A stretch of DNA of 64,000 nucleotides from Streptomyces tuirus (GCA_018195615.1 JAGTPG010000002.1:6131501-6195500), one strand, 5' to 3'. Positions 35,772 to 45,084 are shown, counted from the stretch's first letter. Notes: generated from the sequence alone by a model not told the origin. Translations and numbers: made by a program.

Positions 35772-36443
35772 CTATCGCCCCTCCTGGCCGGGCCCCCCGA
35801 GGGCCACGACACGCTTTGCCTCCTCGATCGCGAACTCGAACCCGGTGTCCGGGTCGCGCAGCAGCCGTTCCGTGGCGAGCGCGTGAGCGCGCACGCGCGG
35901 GTCAGGGGCCGTCGTCGCGGCACGCAGAGCCGGCCGCACGGCCTCACCCAGCGCGACCAGCGCCCGGCTGAGACTCAGCTGCGTCTCCCGCCCACCCCGC
36001 CCGAGCTGCGTCGCCAGCACCTCCGCCAGCCAGGACTCCTCGCCTTCCGGCACGAGCACGACCCCGGCCCGCCAGGCGCTCCGCGCCACCTCGTCGTCGG
36101 CGTCGGACAGGAGCGCCCGGGTGAGCGCCGGCCAGGCCCGCCGGTCCCCGATCTTGGACAGCGTGTGCAGCGCCTGGCTCCGTGCCCGCGCACGCTCCGA
36201 GCGGAGCTCGCGGAGCAGCGCGGGGAGCGTCAGGGACACCGGGTGGCGGGTGAGCGCCCAGGTCAGCATGTCGCGGACGAAGAACTCGGGCTCGATCGCG
36301 CAACGGTCGATGAGCTTGTCGACGAAGCGCGGATCCGGAGCCGTGCCGACCGCCAGAGCCGCCCGCAGTCGTACGGACGAACGGCTGTCCTCAAGGCCAT
36401 GGAGCGCTCGTACCGCATCCGCGTCCTGACTCGTCATGGTCAT
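35772..36443 (-). CDS. HEAT-repeat protein, partner of the MerR-HEAT regulator
   Basis: A 223-residue soluble protein built almost only of HEAT-like repeats: SSVRLRAALAVGTAPDPR, RARSQALHTLSKIGDRRAW, DEVARSAWRAGVV, PDPRVRAHALATERLL. I choose ATG 36443 because AAGGAGGTGG, a near-perfect Shine-Dalgarno, lies about six bases upstream. It precedes the MerR-HEAT gene by 3 bp. Likely binds a protein partner, perhaps the fused HEAT domain; this is inference. Confidence 0.8.
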   Translation of the reverse strand: MTMTSQDADAVRALHGLEDSRSSVRLRAALAVGTAPDPRFVDKLIDRCAIEPEFFVRDMLTWALTRHPVSLTLPALLRELRSERARARSQALHTLSKIGDRRAWPALTRALLSDADDEVARSAWRAGVVLVPEGEESWLAEVLATQLGRGGRETQLSLSRALVALGEAVRPALRAATTAPDPRVRAHALATERLLRDPDTGFEFAIEEAKRVVALGGPGQEGR

Positions 36444-36473
36444 CGAGACCACCTCCTTGGCAAGCAGTGAAGG

Positions 36474-36492
36474 CCTTGTCACTGTGTCAAGG
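36474..36492 (-). promoter_or_regulatory. MerR-type operator in the HEAT-merR promoter
   Basis: On the minus strand CCTTGACACAGTGACAAGG, a 19-bp near-perfect palindrome. It includes a consensus TTGACA -35 box (36490-36485), as expected for MerR operators that lie in long promoter spacers. Confidence 0.7.
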
Positions 36493-36519
36493 TCAACCGG
36501 AAGCGGTCGCGTTGTTGCC

Positions 36520-37637
36520 TCAGTGCGGCAGGCTCGCCGGGCTGCCGCCGTTCGCCTCGTAGCCCGCCACCGCCAGGGCCCGGTACACCGCGAACTCCGC
36601 CGCCGGGTCGGCGGACAGCGTCCAGGGCAGGGCGCCGACGTGGCCGTCTATGTGGACCAGCTGGTTCATGGCCTCCGACCAGCGCTCGCCGCGGACCAGG
36701 AAGAAGACCAGCATGTGCCGAACGTGCGCCAGCATCGGGTCGTCGGGGCGGGCCGAGTGCACCGCGTGCAGCGCGCCGTGGACCGCTTTCGTGACGACCT
36801 CGGACTGCCAGAAGCTGCTGACCAGGGTCACCTCGGGCAGGTGCTCGAACACCGCGAAGAGCGGCATCGCCGCCAGCAGGGAGCCCTTGGGCGCCCGGGC
36901 CGCCGCGGCCTCCGCGAACGAGTACGCCAGCTCACGCGAGCCGTGCCACTTCTCGCACCAGTAGTGCAGCGCGGCCAGATGCGCTCCCATGTGGGCCGGG
37001 GCGCGGTCCAGGATCTTCAGCCAGAGCTGCTCGAAGTCCTTCTGCGAGTAGTCCAGCCCCCGGGCCACCGACAGCTCGACGATGTACGGGATGGGGTCGC
37101 CGGGGCCAGCAGCGCCGCCTCGCCGCACGCCGCTCTCGCCTCCTCCATGATGATCCGGAACTCGTCCGTCCCGGGCGACGCCGTCCGCCAGGCCTGCTGC
37201 ACCAGGAACTCGGCGTGCACCGCCGCGCCGCCCGCGTCCTTGGGCGCCTCGGCCCGCCACACCCGCAGCCACTGCCCGCCCGGCGACTCGCCCACCCCGC
37301 CGGGCCGCTGCTGGAGCTCCAGGGAGGCCGCGCCCGCGAAGGCCTGCACGCGCTGCCAGCGCTGCTCGCCGTCGGTCTCCGTGCCCGCGAGGAGCTGCTG
37401 GGCCGCGCGGTAGTCCTGGGTGCGCTGCACCACGTCCAGGACGTCCAGCAGGTCCTGGTCGGGGCCGGGCATGCGGATGTCGAGCTCCTCCTCGCGGACG
37501 AAGCCGTAGTTCGCCGGGTCCGCGGCGTCCGGGTGGTCGGGCGAGACCAGCCCGACCGCGCCGCGCCTGCGCCGCAGGAAGGGAAGCAGCACGAAGCCCA
37601 GCATGACCAGTGCGATCAGGACCCAGAGAATCTCCAT
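36520..37637 (-). CDS. Membrane-anchored protein of unknown function, one frameshift
   Basis: A 372-residue protein after restoring one C near 37105. It starts with one membrane helix (MEILWVLIALVMLGFVLLPF), then RRRR, then a soluble mostly helical domain: RTQDYRAAQQLLAG, AHMGAHLAALHYWCEKWHGSRELAYSFAEAAAA and MLAHVRHMLVFFLVRGERWSEAMNQL. The helix pairs look TPR-like. No catalytic motif seen. I recall a conserved streptomycete protein of this size here but know no function. Confidence 0.75.
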
Positions 37638-37937
37638 GCACCAAGCGAACCAGACCACGCCGACAATTGGCCAACGTGGTCCGCGAACCTGTGGAAAACG
37701 CGACCGGGCGGCCCCGGCTGCCCTGTGGAAAACCGGGGTGAGCGAGGGCGCGTCGCCGTGTGGGGGCGCGTCGCCGTGAAAAGACGCGTCGCCGTGCGAG
37801 GACCCCTGCTGCGTGGGCCCCGTCGCCCAGTGACGAGCCCGGTCGTGCGGGCCCGCCGCCCCGCGGACCCACCGGAGCCGGGCCCGCGTCGCCGCTTCCC
37901 CGGCACTCCCCGCGTCGGCGCATTACCCTCGGTGCCC
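37638..37937. other. metB upstream region
   Basis: About 300 bp. Holds two TGTGGAAAA 9-mers (37690-37698, 37724-37732), whose complement TTTTCCACA resembles a DnaA box, and three direct repeats (next entry). TACCCT at 37924-37929 is the likely metB -10, eight bases before the ATG. Confidence 0.5.
37749..37796 (+). repeat. Three direct repeats CGCGTCGCCGTG at exact 18-bp spacing
   Basis: Copies at 37749-37760, 37767-37778 and 37785-37796. The 18-bp period keeps one reading frame (RVAV...RVAV...RVAV) open into metB, but codon position bias and the promoter downstream argue against coding. Could be a multi-site operator. Confidence 0.65.
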
Positions 37938-39098
37938 ATGAGCGACAGGCACATCAGTCAGCACTTCGAGACGCTCGCGATCCACGCGGGCAACACCGCC
38001 GACCCCTTGACGGGCGCGGTCGTCCCGCCGATCTACCAGGTGTCGACCTACAAGCAGGACGGCGTCGGCGGCCTGCGCGGCGGCTACGAGTACAGCCGCA
38101 GCGCCAACCCGACCAGGACCGCGCTGGAGGAGAACCTCGCCGCCCTGGAGGGCGGCCGCCGCGGCCTCGCGTTCGCGTCCGGACTGGCGGCCGAGGACTG
38201 CCTGCTGCGTACGCTGCTCAGCCCCGGCGACCACGTGGTCATCCCCAACGACGCCTACGGCGGCACGTTCCGCCTCTTCGCCAAGGTCGTCGCCCGCTGG
38301 GGCGTGGAGTGGTCGGTCGCCGACACCAGCGATCCGACCGCCGTACGGGCCGCCATCACCCCGAAGACCAAGGCCGTGTGGGTGGAGACCCCCTCCAACC
38401 CGCTCCTCGGCATCACCGACATCGCCGCCGTGGCCCAGGTCGCCCGGGACGCCGGCGCCCGCCTCGTCGTCGACAACACCTTCGCGACGCCCTACCTCCA
38501 GCAGCCGCTCTCGCTCGGCGCGGACGTCGTCGTGCACTCGCTCACCAAGTACATGGGCGGCCACTCCGACGTCGTCGGCGGCGCGCTGATCACCGACGAC
38601 GCCGACCTGGGCGAGGAACTGGCCTTCCACCAGAACGCGATGGGCGCCGTCGCCGGGCCCTTCGACTCCTGGCTGGTGCTGCGCGGCACGAAGACGCTGT
38701 CGGTACGGATGGACCGGCACAGCGAGAACGCCGCCAAGGTCGCCGACATGCTCACGCGGCACGCGCGCGTGACGAGCGTCCTGTACCCGGGCCTGCCCGA
38801 GCACCCGGGGCACGAGGTCGCCGCGAAGCAGATGAAGGCGTTCGGCGGCATGGTCTCGTTCCGTGTCCGGGGTGGCGAGGAGGCGGCCGTCGAGGTCTGC
38901 AACCGCGCCAAGGTGTTCACGCTGGGCGAGTCCCTGGGCGGCGTCGAGTCGCTGATCGAGCACCCCGGCCGCATGACGCACGCCTCCGCGGCCGGCTCGG
39001 CCCTGGAGGTCCCGGCCGACCTGGTGCGGCTGTCCGTCGGCATCGAGAACGCCGACGACCTGCTGGAGGACCTGCAGCAGGCGCTCGGTCAGGTCTGA
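37938..39098 (+). CDS. metB: Cystathionine gamma-synthase (or gamma-lyase)
   Basis: PLP enzyme of the Cys/Met metabolism family, 386 residues. PLP lysine K204 is in VHSLTKYMGGHSDVVGG; YEYSRSANPTR and ESLGGVESLIEHPGRMTH are typical. It makes cystathionine from an acylated homoserine and cysteine; family members in actinobacteria may also have lyase activity, which sequence cannot exclude. The ATG 37938 has no ribosome-binding site but TACCCT ends eight bases before it. Confidence 0.9.
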   Translation: MSDRHISQHFETLAIHAGNTADPLTGAVVPPIYQVSTYKQDGVGGLRGGYEYSRSANPTRTALEENLAALEGGRRGLAFASGLAAEDCLLRTLLSPGDHVVIPNDAYGGTFRLFAKVVARWGVEWSVADTSDPTAVRAAITPKTKAVWVETPSNPLLGITDIAAVAQVARDAGARLVVDNTFATPYLQQPLSLGADVVVHSLTKYMGGHSDVVGGALITDDADLGEELAFHQNAMGAVAGPFDSWLVLRGTKTLSVRMDRHSENAAKVADMLTRHARVTSVLYPGLPEHPGHEVAAKQMKAFGGMVSFRVRGGEEAAVEVCNRAKVFTLGESLGGVESLIEHPGRMTHASAAGSALEVPADLVRLSVGIENADDLLEDLQQALGQV

Positions 39099-39104
39099 CC
39101 GGGG

Positions 39105-39362
39105 TCACCAGCCGGTGAGGGGTGGAGTCGTGTCGGACGGCGGCTCCACCCACGGGCGGGCCGTCAGCGCCCACACCGTGAACGCCACGACCGCCGCGAA
39201 CGCCAGCAGCCACAGCACACGGCGGGCGAGTGTCCTGCGCCGCAGCATGCGGCCGCCCCGGCGGACGGCCTCCGTGTGGATCTCGGCCGGCACGGGCCGC
39301 GGCGCCTGCTCCATGAGCCGGCGGACGGCGGCCTCACGGTCGTTCCCACGGACAGGACTCAT
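39105..39362 (-). CDS. Small membrane protein coupled to a sigma factor
   Basis: An 85-residue protein: basic cytoplasmic N-terminal half (REAAVRRLMEQAPRPVPAEIHTEA, then RRGGRMLRRRTLARR), one membrane helix at about 48-68, and a short Pro/Thr-rich outer tail. Its ATG overlaps the stop of the sigma gene by 4 bp (ATGA). That coupling suggests a role in controlling the sigma factor, but it lacks a recognisable anti-sigma domain. Convergent with metB. Confidence 0.75.
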   Translation of the reverse strand: MSPVRGNDREAAVRRLMEQAPRPVPAEIHTEAVRRGGRMLRRRTLARRVLWLLAFAAVVAFTVWALTARPWVEPPSDTTPPLTGW

Positions 39363-39898
39363 GACGGCACCGCCTTCGCGGCCGGTACCGCCGGAGCCGG
39401 GTCACGTGTGCGGTGCAGCAGGGTCGTCGTCGCCCGGTGGCAGATGGCCCGGACGCGCTCCGTGGACAGGCCCAGCAGGGCCGCCGTCTGCTCCTCGCCG
39501 ACGCCTTCGTAGAGCCTGAGCACCAGGATCAGCCGCTCCTGCGGGGTGAGCGGGGCCAGGGGGCTCGCGGGGTGCGGGCGGGCGCGGCCGAAGCCGCCGT
39601 ACTGGTGCCACGCGCCGCGGGCGAAGCGGGTCGCCACGTACTGGCGGGCGCGGTCGTACGGATCCTCGCCGCGCAGCCGGTCCCAGCACGCGTACGTATG
39701 GGCCAGCGACAGGGTCAGCAGGCGCCGAGCACGCGGGTTGTCGTCCGGGGGCTCCGCGGTGAGCAGCGTGGCGGCGTGCAGCAGCCGCCCGGCCGCGCCG
39801 GCGACGAACGCCTCGAACTCCCGGTCCCGACGGGTTGCCTGGGACGCATGCCGCTGCCGCACCGCGCCTCCCGCCTCCCGGCGACCCTGTGGTCTCAT
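39359..39898 (-). CDS. ECF-like (SigE-type) RNA polymerase sigma factor
   Basis: Up to 179 residues. Region 2 is weak but recognisable (DREFEAFVAGAAGRLLHAATLLT); region 4 is clear: PLTPQERLILVLRLYEGVGEEQTAALLGLSTERVRAICHRATTTLLHRT. The start is uncertain: ATG 39898, or a GTG inside reading VRQRHASQATRR at 39862. It belongs with the streptomycete SigE-type ECF proteins with small membrane partners. Confidence 0.78.
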   Translation of the reverse strand: MRPQGRREAGGAVRQRHASQATRRDREFEAFVAGAAGRLLHAATLLTAEPPDDNPRARRLLTLSLAHTYACWDRLRGEDPYDRARQYVATRFARGAWHQYGGFGRARPHPASPLAPLTPQERLILVLRLYEGVGEEQTAALLGLSTERVRAICHRATTTLLHRTRDPAPAVPAAKAVPS

Positions 39899-40078
39899 AT
39901 CAGGCCAGGGTCGGCCCCGCGGTCAAGAGCCGCGCACCGGGTCGGACAGCGGAAGACGCGGTCGGTGTGGGCGGTCCTCCGGTCGAGAGTCGGGCACCCG
40001 GTGCGCGGCGGAAGTCGCGGGGCGCGTAGGTCGGCCCGCGGGTGGGAGTCGTGCTGGGAAGTCCGGGGCGTGCCGGGA

Positions 40079-40602
40079 TCAGGACTCGGGCTGTGTCTCC
40101 GGCCCCGGCACCCCCGGCACCGCCATCCGGGCGGACAGCGCGCTGTTGAAGCGTGTGAGGAGCGAGCAGAACGCCTCGCGTTCCTCCGGGTCCCAGTCGT
40201 GGGTGAGTTCCGCCATCAACTGCCGTCGGGAGGAGCGCACTTCCTCCAGCCGGGACTGCCCGCGCGGGACAGCTGGAGCACCACCGCCCGCCCGTCCTCG
40301 GGGTGCGAGGTGCGCTTGACCAGGCCGGTGTCGACGAGCGGAGCCACCTGCCGGGTGACCGTCGACGAGTCGATGCCCATGCTCGCGGCGAGCGCCTTGA
40401 CGCCCATCGGGCCTTCCTTGTCGAGCCGGTTGAGCAGCAGGTACGCGGCGCGGTCCATGGAGTTGCGCACCTGCCCGACCCCGCCGAGCCGGGTCTGTTC
40501 GGCACGGCGGGCGAACAGTGCCACCTCGTGCTGCAGCGTGTCGAGAAGACCGGTGTCACCGACGGTCGACATGTCCATCGACATTTCAGGTGTTGTGGGC
40601 AT
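40079..40602 (-). CDS. MarR-family regulator, one frameshift
   Basis: A 174-residue winged-helix protein after correction. Core: MDRAAYLLLNRLDKEGPMGVKALAASMGIDSSTVTRQVAPLVDTGLVKRTSHPEDGRAVVLQLS, with the beta-wing DGRA. One G is missing near 40262 (CGCGGGCAGTCC); the remainder, HDWDPEEREAFCSLLTRFNSAL, is read in the next frame to the stop at 40079. The start ATG 40602 (MPTTPEMSMDMSTVGD) is preferred over 40749. Divergent from ilvA with 145 bp between. Ligand unknown. Confidence 0.85.
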
Positions 40603-40747
40603 GGCCGGGGGCTCACTTCGTGGAGGGCTGGCTGATTGGGGGACAGGGTACGCGGACCGGAGGCGGGCCGTACCGGCCCTGCGCAAAGCGGGTCTCGGAC
40701 GTTGGTCACAACGGCCGTTCCCGCCCGTGAACTGCGATGCTGGTGTC

Positions 40748-41976
40748 ATGAGCTACAGCACGGCTGACTCCTTGCGACCCGTCACCCTCGACGACGTGCG
40801 CGGCGCCCAGAAGATGCTCTCGGGTGTGGCGCGGGTGACCGCGATGGAAGGCAGCAGGCACCTGTCCCAGATGGTCGGCGCGCCGGTGCACCTCAAGTGC
40901 GAGAACCTGCAGCGGACCGGTTCGTTCAAGCTGCGCGGCGCCTACGTCCGGATCGCCGGGCTGCTGCCCGAGGAACGCGCCGCCGGTGTCGTCGCCGCCA
41001 GTGCCGGCAACCACGCGCAGGGTGTCGCCCTGGCGTCCGCGCTGCTCGGCGTGCGGTCGACGGTGTTCATGCCGAAGGGCGCCCCGCTGCCCAAGGTCAG
41101 CGCCACCCGCGACTACGGGGCCGAGGTACGGCTGCACGGCCAGGTGGTCGACGAGACACTGGCCGCCGCGCAGGAGTACGCCGCCGAGACGGGCGCGGTG
41201 TTCATCCACCCCTTCGACCACCCCGACATCATCGCGGGCCAGGGCACGGTGGGCCTGGAGATCCTGGAGCAGTGCCCCGAGGTGCGCACGGTCGTCGTCG
41301 GTATCGGCGGGGGCGGGCTGGCGGCCGGGATCGCGGTGGCGGTGAAGGCCCTGCGGCCGGACCTGAGGATCGTGGGTGTCCAGGCCGAGGGCGCCGCGGC
41401 CTATCCGCCCTCGCTGGCGGCGGGCCGGCCCGTCACGGTCGAGAACCCGGCGACGATGGCCGACGGCATCAAGGTCGGCCGGCCGGGCGACGTGCCGTTC
41501 GGGATCGTCGGCGACCTGGTCGACGAGGTGCGCACGGTCAGCGAGGACGAGCTGTCCACCGCGCTGCTGCTGTGCCTGGAGCGGGCCAAGCTGGTCGTGG
41601 AGCCGGCCGGGGCGAGCCCGGTCGCGGCACTGCTGAGCCGGCCAGGCTCCTTCGAGGGCCGGTCGTCGCGGTGCTGTCCGGCGGCAACGTCGACCCCGTG
41701 CTGATGCAGCGGGTGCTGCGGCACGGCATGGCCGCGCAGGGCCGCTACCTGGCCGTCCGGCTGCGGCTGACGGACCGTCCGGGAGCTCTCGCCACACTTC
41801 TGGGTGTGTTGTCAGTGGTCGACGCTAACGTCCTCGATGTGAGCCATGTACGGACCGACCCACGGCTCGGGCTCACGGAGGCGGAGGTCGAGCTGCACCT
41901 GGAGACGAAGGGCCCGGCGCACTGCGCCGAGGTGGGTCAGGCGCTGCGCGAGGCGGGCTACACGGTCATGGGCTGA
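40748..41976 (+). CDS. ilvA: Threonine ammonia-lyase with ACT domain, one frameshift
   Basis: Converts threonine to 2-oxobutanoate. Fold-type II PLP enzyme: K61 in TGSFKLRGAY, AGNHAQGVA, glycine loop VGIGGGGLAAGIA, then SGGNVDP. A C-terminal ACT domain (VRLRLTDRPGALATLLGVLSVVDANVLDVSH) follows in the next frame because one G is missing near 41660 (GAGGGCCGG). Corrected length is 409 residues. It is short for the E. coli biosynthetic type (one ACT-like unit, not two), so it may be feedback-regulated differently. Start ATG 40748. Confidence 0.92.
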
Positions 41977-42044
41977 GCCGGCGCGCCGGCCGGTCAAGAT
42001 CCCTTCTTCTCCCCGGAAGGCGACACGGAAAAACGGATTGAGAG

Positions 42045-42060
42045 ACGCGATACATCGCGT
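42045..42060. promoter_or_regulatory. Palindromic operator upstream of the ABC exporter
   Basis: ACGCGAT-AC-ATCGCGT (42045-42060), perfect 7-2-7 inverted repeat, 65 bp before the ABC ATPase start. A related GATGCATC lies at 42079-42086. The form is that of PadR or TetR operators ahead of drug exporters; no such regulator lies next to it. Confidence 0.65.
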
Positions 42061-42124
42061 TATGGTGTGTCCGTGCGATGCATCACCCCTCTGTCCGGCG
42101 ATCCCCGAAGACGTGGAGACTCAT

Positions 42125-43101
42125 ATGCCAGGCGCCATCTATGCCGAAGGTCTGGTCAAGACCTTCGGTGACGTAAGGGCCTTGGACGGCGTCGACCTCG
42201 ACGTGCCCGAAGGCACGGTCCTCGGCCTGCTCGGGCCGAACGGCGCGGGCAAGACGACCACCGTCCGCTGCCTGACCACCCTGCTGCGGCCCGACAGCGG
42301 CCGGGCGGTCGTCGCGGGCATCGACGTGCTGAAGCAGCCCGACGCCGTCCGCCGCTCCATCGGCCTGTCCGGCCAGTTCGCGGCCGTCGACGAATACCTG
42401 ACCGGCCGCGAGAACCTGCAGATGGTCGGCCAGCTCTACCAGATGAGGGCCAAGGCGGCGAAGGAGCGCGCGGGCGAGCTGCTGGAGCAGTTCCACCTCG
42501 CGGACGCCGCCGACCGTCCCACCAAGACCTACTCCGGAGGCATGCGCCGCCGGCTCGACCTCGCCGCGGCCCTCGTCGTCTCGCCGCCCGTGATGTTCAT
42601 GGACGAGCCGACGACCGGCCTCGACCCGCGCAACCGCCAGCAGCTGTGGGAGGTCATCAAACAGCTGGTCTCCGGCGGTACGACGCTGCTGCTGACCACG
42701 CAGTACCTGGAAGAGGCCGACCACCTCGCGCACGACATCGCGGTGGTCGACCACGGCCGGGTCATCGCCAAGGGCACCTCCGACCAGCTCAAGGCCCGCA
42801 CCGGCGGCGAGCGCGTCGAGGTCGTGGTGCACGAGCGCGAGCACCTCCGGGCCGCCGCCGAGGTCCTCACCGGCTTCGGCAAGGGCGACACCACGGTCGA
42901 GGAGCACATGCGCAAGCTCACCGTGCCCGTGACCGGCGGTGCCAAGCTCCTCGCCGAGGTCATCCGGGAGCTCGACACCCGGGCATCGAGATCGACGACA
43001 TCGGCCTGCGCCGGCCGACCCTCGACGACGTCTTCCTGTCCCTGACGGGACACGTGGCCGAGGCCAAGGACGAGGACAACGACAAGGAGGCCGCGAAGTG
43101 A
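42125..43101 (+). CDS. ABC transporter ATP-binding protein (DrrA type), one frameshift
   Basis: ATPase of a drug or lipid exporter. Walker A GPNGAGKTTT (about residues 40-49), Q-loop LSGQFAAVDEYLTG, signature YSGGMRRRLDLAAAL, Walker B VMFMDEPTTGLDP, and the C-terminal DrrA-type domain ending RRPTLDDVFLSLTG. One G is missing near 42978 (GACACCCGGGCATC); corrected length is 325 residues. The stop overlaps the GTG start of the permease gene (GTGA). Confidence 0.92.
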
Positions 43102-43954
43102 GCGCCGTCACCGACACCGTGCGGGTCGCGCCGGCCGCGAACCCGGTCAGCCAGTCGATCCGGGACTCGATGGTCGTCGCGAAACGCAATCTGATCCGCA
43201 TGTCCCGGATCCCGGAGATGATCATCTACGGACTGATCCAGCCGATCATGTTCGTGGTGCTGTTCACCTACGTCTTCGGCGGATCCATGCAGATCGGCAG
43301 CAGCACCAGCGCCGCCGACTACAAGAACTTCCTGATGGCGGGCATCTTCGCGCAGACCGTCACGTTCGCCACCGCCAGTTCCGGCGCCGGTATCGCCGAC
43401 GACATGCACAAGGGCCTCATCGACCGCTTCCGCTCCCTGCCCATGGCGCGCGGCGCGGTGCTCACCGGGCGCACCCTCGCCGACTCCGTGCAGACGGCGC
43501 TCACCCTGGTCGTCCTCGCGGTGGTCGCCCTCCTGGTCGGCTGGCGTGTCGGATCGGACGGCGACACCAACGCCGCCAGGGTCCTCGCGGCCTTCGGCCT
43601 GCTGCTCCTGCTCGGCTACGCGTTCACCTGGATCGGCGCCCTGATCGGCATGTCCGTCCGGACCCCGAGGCGGCCACGTCCAGCGGGCTGATCTGGCTCT
43701 TCCCGGTCACGTTCATCTCGAACGCGTTCGTGGACACCAGCCACATGACCCCGTGGCTGCGCCACATCGCCGAGTGGAACCCGTTCAGTGCCACGGTCCA
43801 GGCCTGCAGGGTGCTGTTCGCCAACCCGGGCCAGTCGACGTCGGACGCCTGGCCCATGCAGCATCCGGTCTGGGCCTCGCTGATCTACTCGGTGCTGATC
43901 CTGGTCGTCTTCCGGACGCTGGCGGTGCGCAAGTACCGGTCCGCGACGGCATGA
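43098..43954 (+). CDS. ABC-2 type permease (DrrB type), one frameshift
   Basis: Membrane partner of the preceding ATPase, 285 residues with six helices: RNLIRMSRIPEMIIYGLIQPIMFVVLF, FLMAGIFAQTVTFA, the EAA-like GLIDRFRSLPMARGAVLTGRTLAD, and the C-terminal LIWLFPVTFISNAFVDTSHMP-type segment. One C is missing near 43668 (ACCCCGAGGCG), creating a false stop at 43691. Start GTG 43098 with AAGGAGG upstream. Substrate unknown. Confidence 0.9.
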
Positions 43955-43959
43955 CAAAA

Positions 43960-43988
43960 GCCCCCGGCGCCCGAAGGACGCCGGGGGC
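43960..43988. terminator. Bidirectional terminator between permease and greA
   Basis: GCCCCCGGCG (43960-43969), 9-nt loop, CGCCGGGGGC (43979-43988). AAAA upstream on the plus strand supplies the U tract for greA. Confidence 0.85.
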
Positions 43989-44012
43989 ACGTCGAAGCTT
44001 CTCGGCGGCCGG

Positions 44013-44510
44013 TCAGCCCTCGTACGGCTCGGCCTTGAGGATCCTCACCGAGGCCTTCTTGCCGTTCGGCAGCTCGTACTCCGCGTCCTCGCCGACCTTG
44101 TGGCCGATCACGCCGGCGCCCAGCGGCGACTGCGGGGAGTACGTCTCGATGTCGCCGCTCGCGTACTCGCGCGAGGCGAGCAGGAACGTCAGCGTGTCGT
44201 CCTCGTCGCCGTCGAACGCGATCGTGACGACCATGCCCGGCGCCACCGCACCGTCCGCCGCGGGCGCTTCGCCGACCTTGGCGCTCTCGAGGAGCTGGGT
44301 GAGCTGGCGCACTCGGAGTTCCTGCTTGCCCTGCTCCTCCTTGGCCGCGTGGTACCCGCCGTTCTCACGCAGGTCGCCCTCCTCGCGCGCGGCGGCGATC
44401 TTCGCGGAGATCTCCGCCCGCGCGGGACCAGTAAGGTACTCAAGCTCAGCCTTGAGCTTGTTGTACGCCTCCTGGGTCAGCCAGGTGACGTTCTCGCTGG
44501 TCTGGGTCAC
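44013..44510 (-). CDS. greA: Transcription elongation factor GreA
   Basis: Rescues backtracked RNA polymerase by stimulating transcript cleavage. A 165-residue protein: N-terminal coiled coil (LTQEAYNKLKAELEYL...EEGDLRENGGYHAAKEEQG) with the acidic tip DLRENGGY, then the C-terminal FKBP-like domain (SPLGAGVIGHKVGEDAEYELPNGKKASVRI). Start GTG 44510 (VTQTSENVTWLT) with GAGGAG seven bases upstream; the longer reading from 44540 is not needed. Confidence 0.95.
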   Translation of the reverse strand: MTQTSENVTWLTQEAYNKLKAELEYLTGPARAEISAKIAAAREEGDLRENGGYHAAKEEQGKQELRVRQLTQLLESAKVGEAPAADGAVAPGMVVTIAFDGDEDDTLTFLLASREYASGDIETYSPQSPLGAGVIGHKVGEDAEYELPNGKKASVRILKAEPYEG

Positions 44511-44685
44511 AGGTGCTCCTCGTAGGTACTGGGAATACAAAGCATCGCCCTACCCAGAAGAATGTTCCTTCACGGATGGGCGAAACCACGAGCCTAACAA
44601 TTCAGGGGCGCGAGGGGAGGACATAAGCCACCAGATTCGCGTCAACGCAGGTCAGGCCCTACCTATTCCCGGTGACCGGTGGCCG

Positions 44686-45084
44686 TCAACCGGCGTGGCA
44701 GCCCAGCAGCTCGGCCGTCGTTCCCGGAGCGGTCGTACGCAGTGTGACGACCTTGTCGATGCGGGTGGCGTCCCCGTCGAAGCGGAAGTCGGCACGGCCC
44801 ACCTCGGCGCCGTCCTCGGCCTGGGAGCGTACGGTGCAGTAGCCGTCGGCGTCGGCGTCCTTGCGGACCTCCAGGTGCACCTGCACGGACTTCTCGCCGG
44901 GCTCGAAGCTGATCACCTCGGCGCTGATCTCGTTCTTGGCGACGTAGTGGTAGCCGAACCAGCCGACGAGCCCCAGCAGCGCCGCCGCGAGGACGGCACC
45001 GACGACCTTGAGCGTGCGGTCGGCGCGCTCGTCCGAGGTGCGGCCGTACCGGCCCTCGGGCGGTCTCGTGCTCGCCGTCGTCAT
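44686..45084 (-). CDS. DUF4307 membrane protein
   Basis: A 132-residue protein: a charged N-terminus (RPPEGRYGRTSDERADR), one membrane helix (about 27-47) and an outer beta-rich domain with EISAEVISFEPGEKSVQVHLEVRKD and two cysteines (YCTVRSQ, LLGCHAG) that may pair. It is conserved in actinobacteria next to mca and greA. Function unknown. Divergent from mca. Confidence 0.82.
   Translation of the reverse strand: MTTASTRPPEGRYGRTSDERADRTLKVVGAVLAAALLGLVGWFGYHYVAKNEISAEVISFEPGEKSVQVHLEVRKDADADGYCTVRSQAEDGAEVGRADFRFDGDATRIDKVVTLRTTAPGTTAELLGCHAG

Noticed and set aside
37215..39098. Long N-terminal extension of metB
   Set aside because: The open frame runs through the promoter and repeats upstream; homology and the -10 box place the start at 37938.
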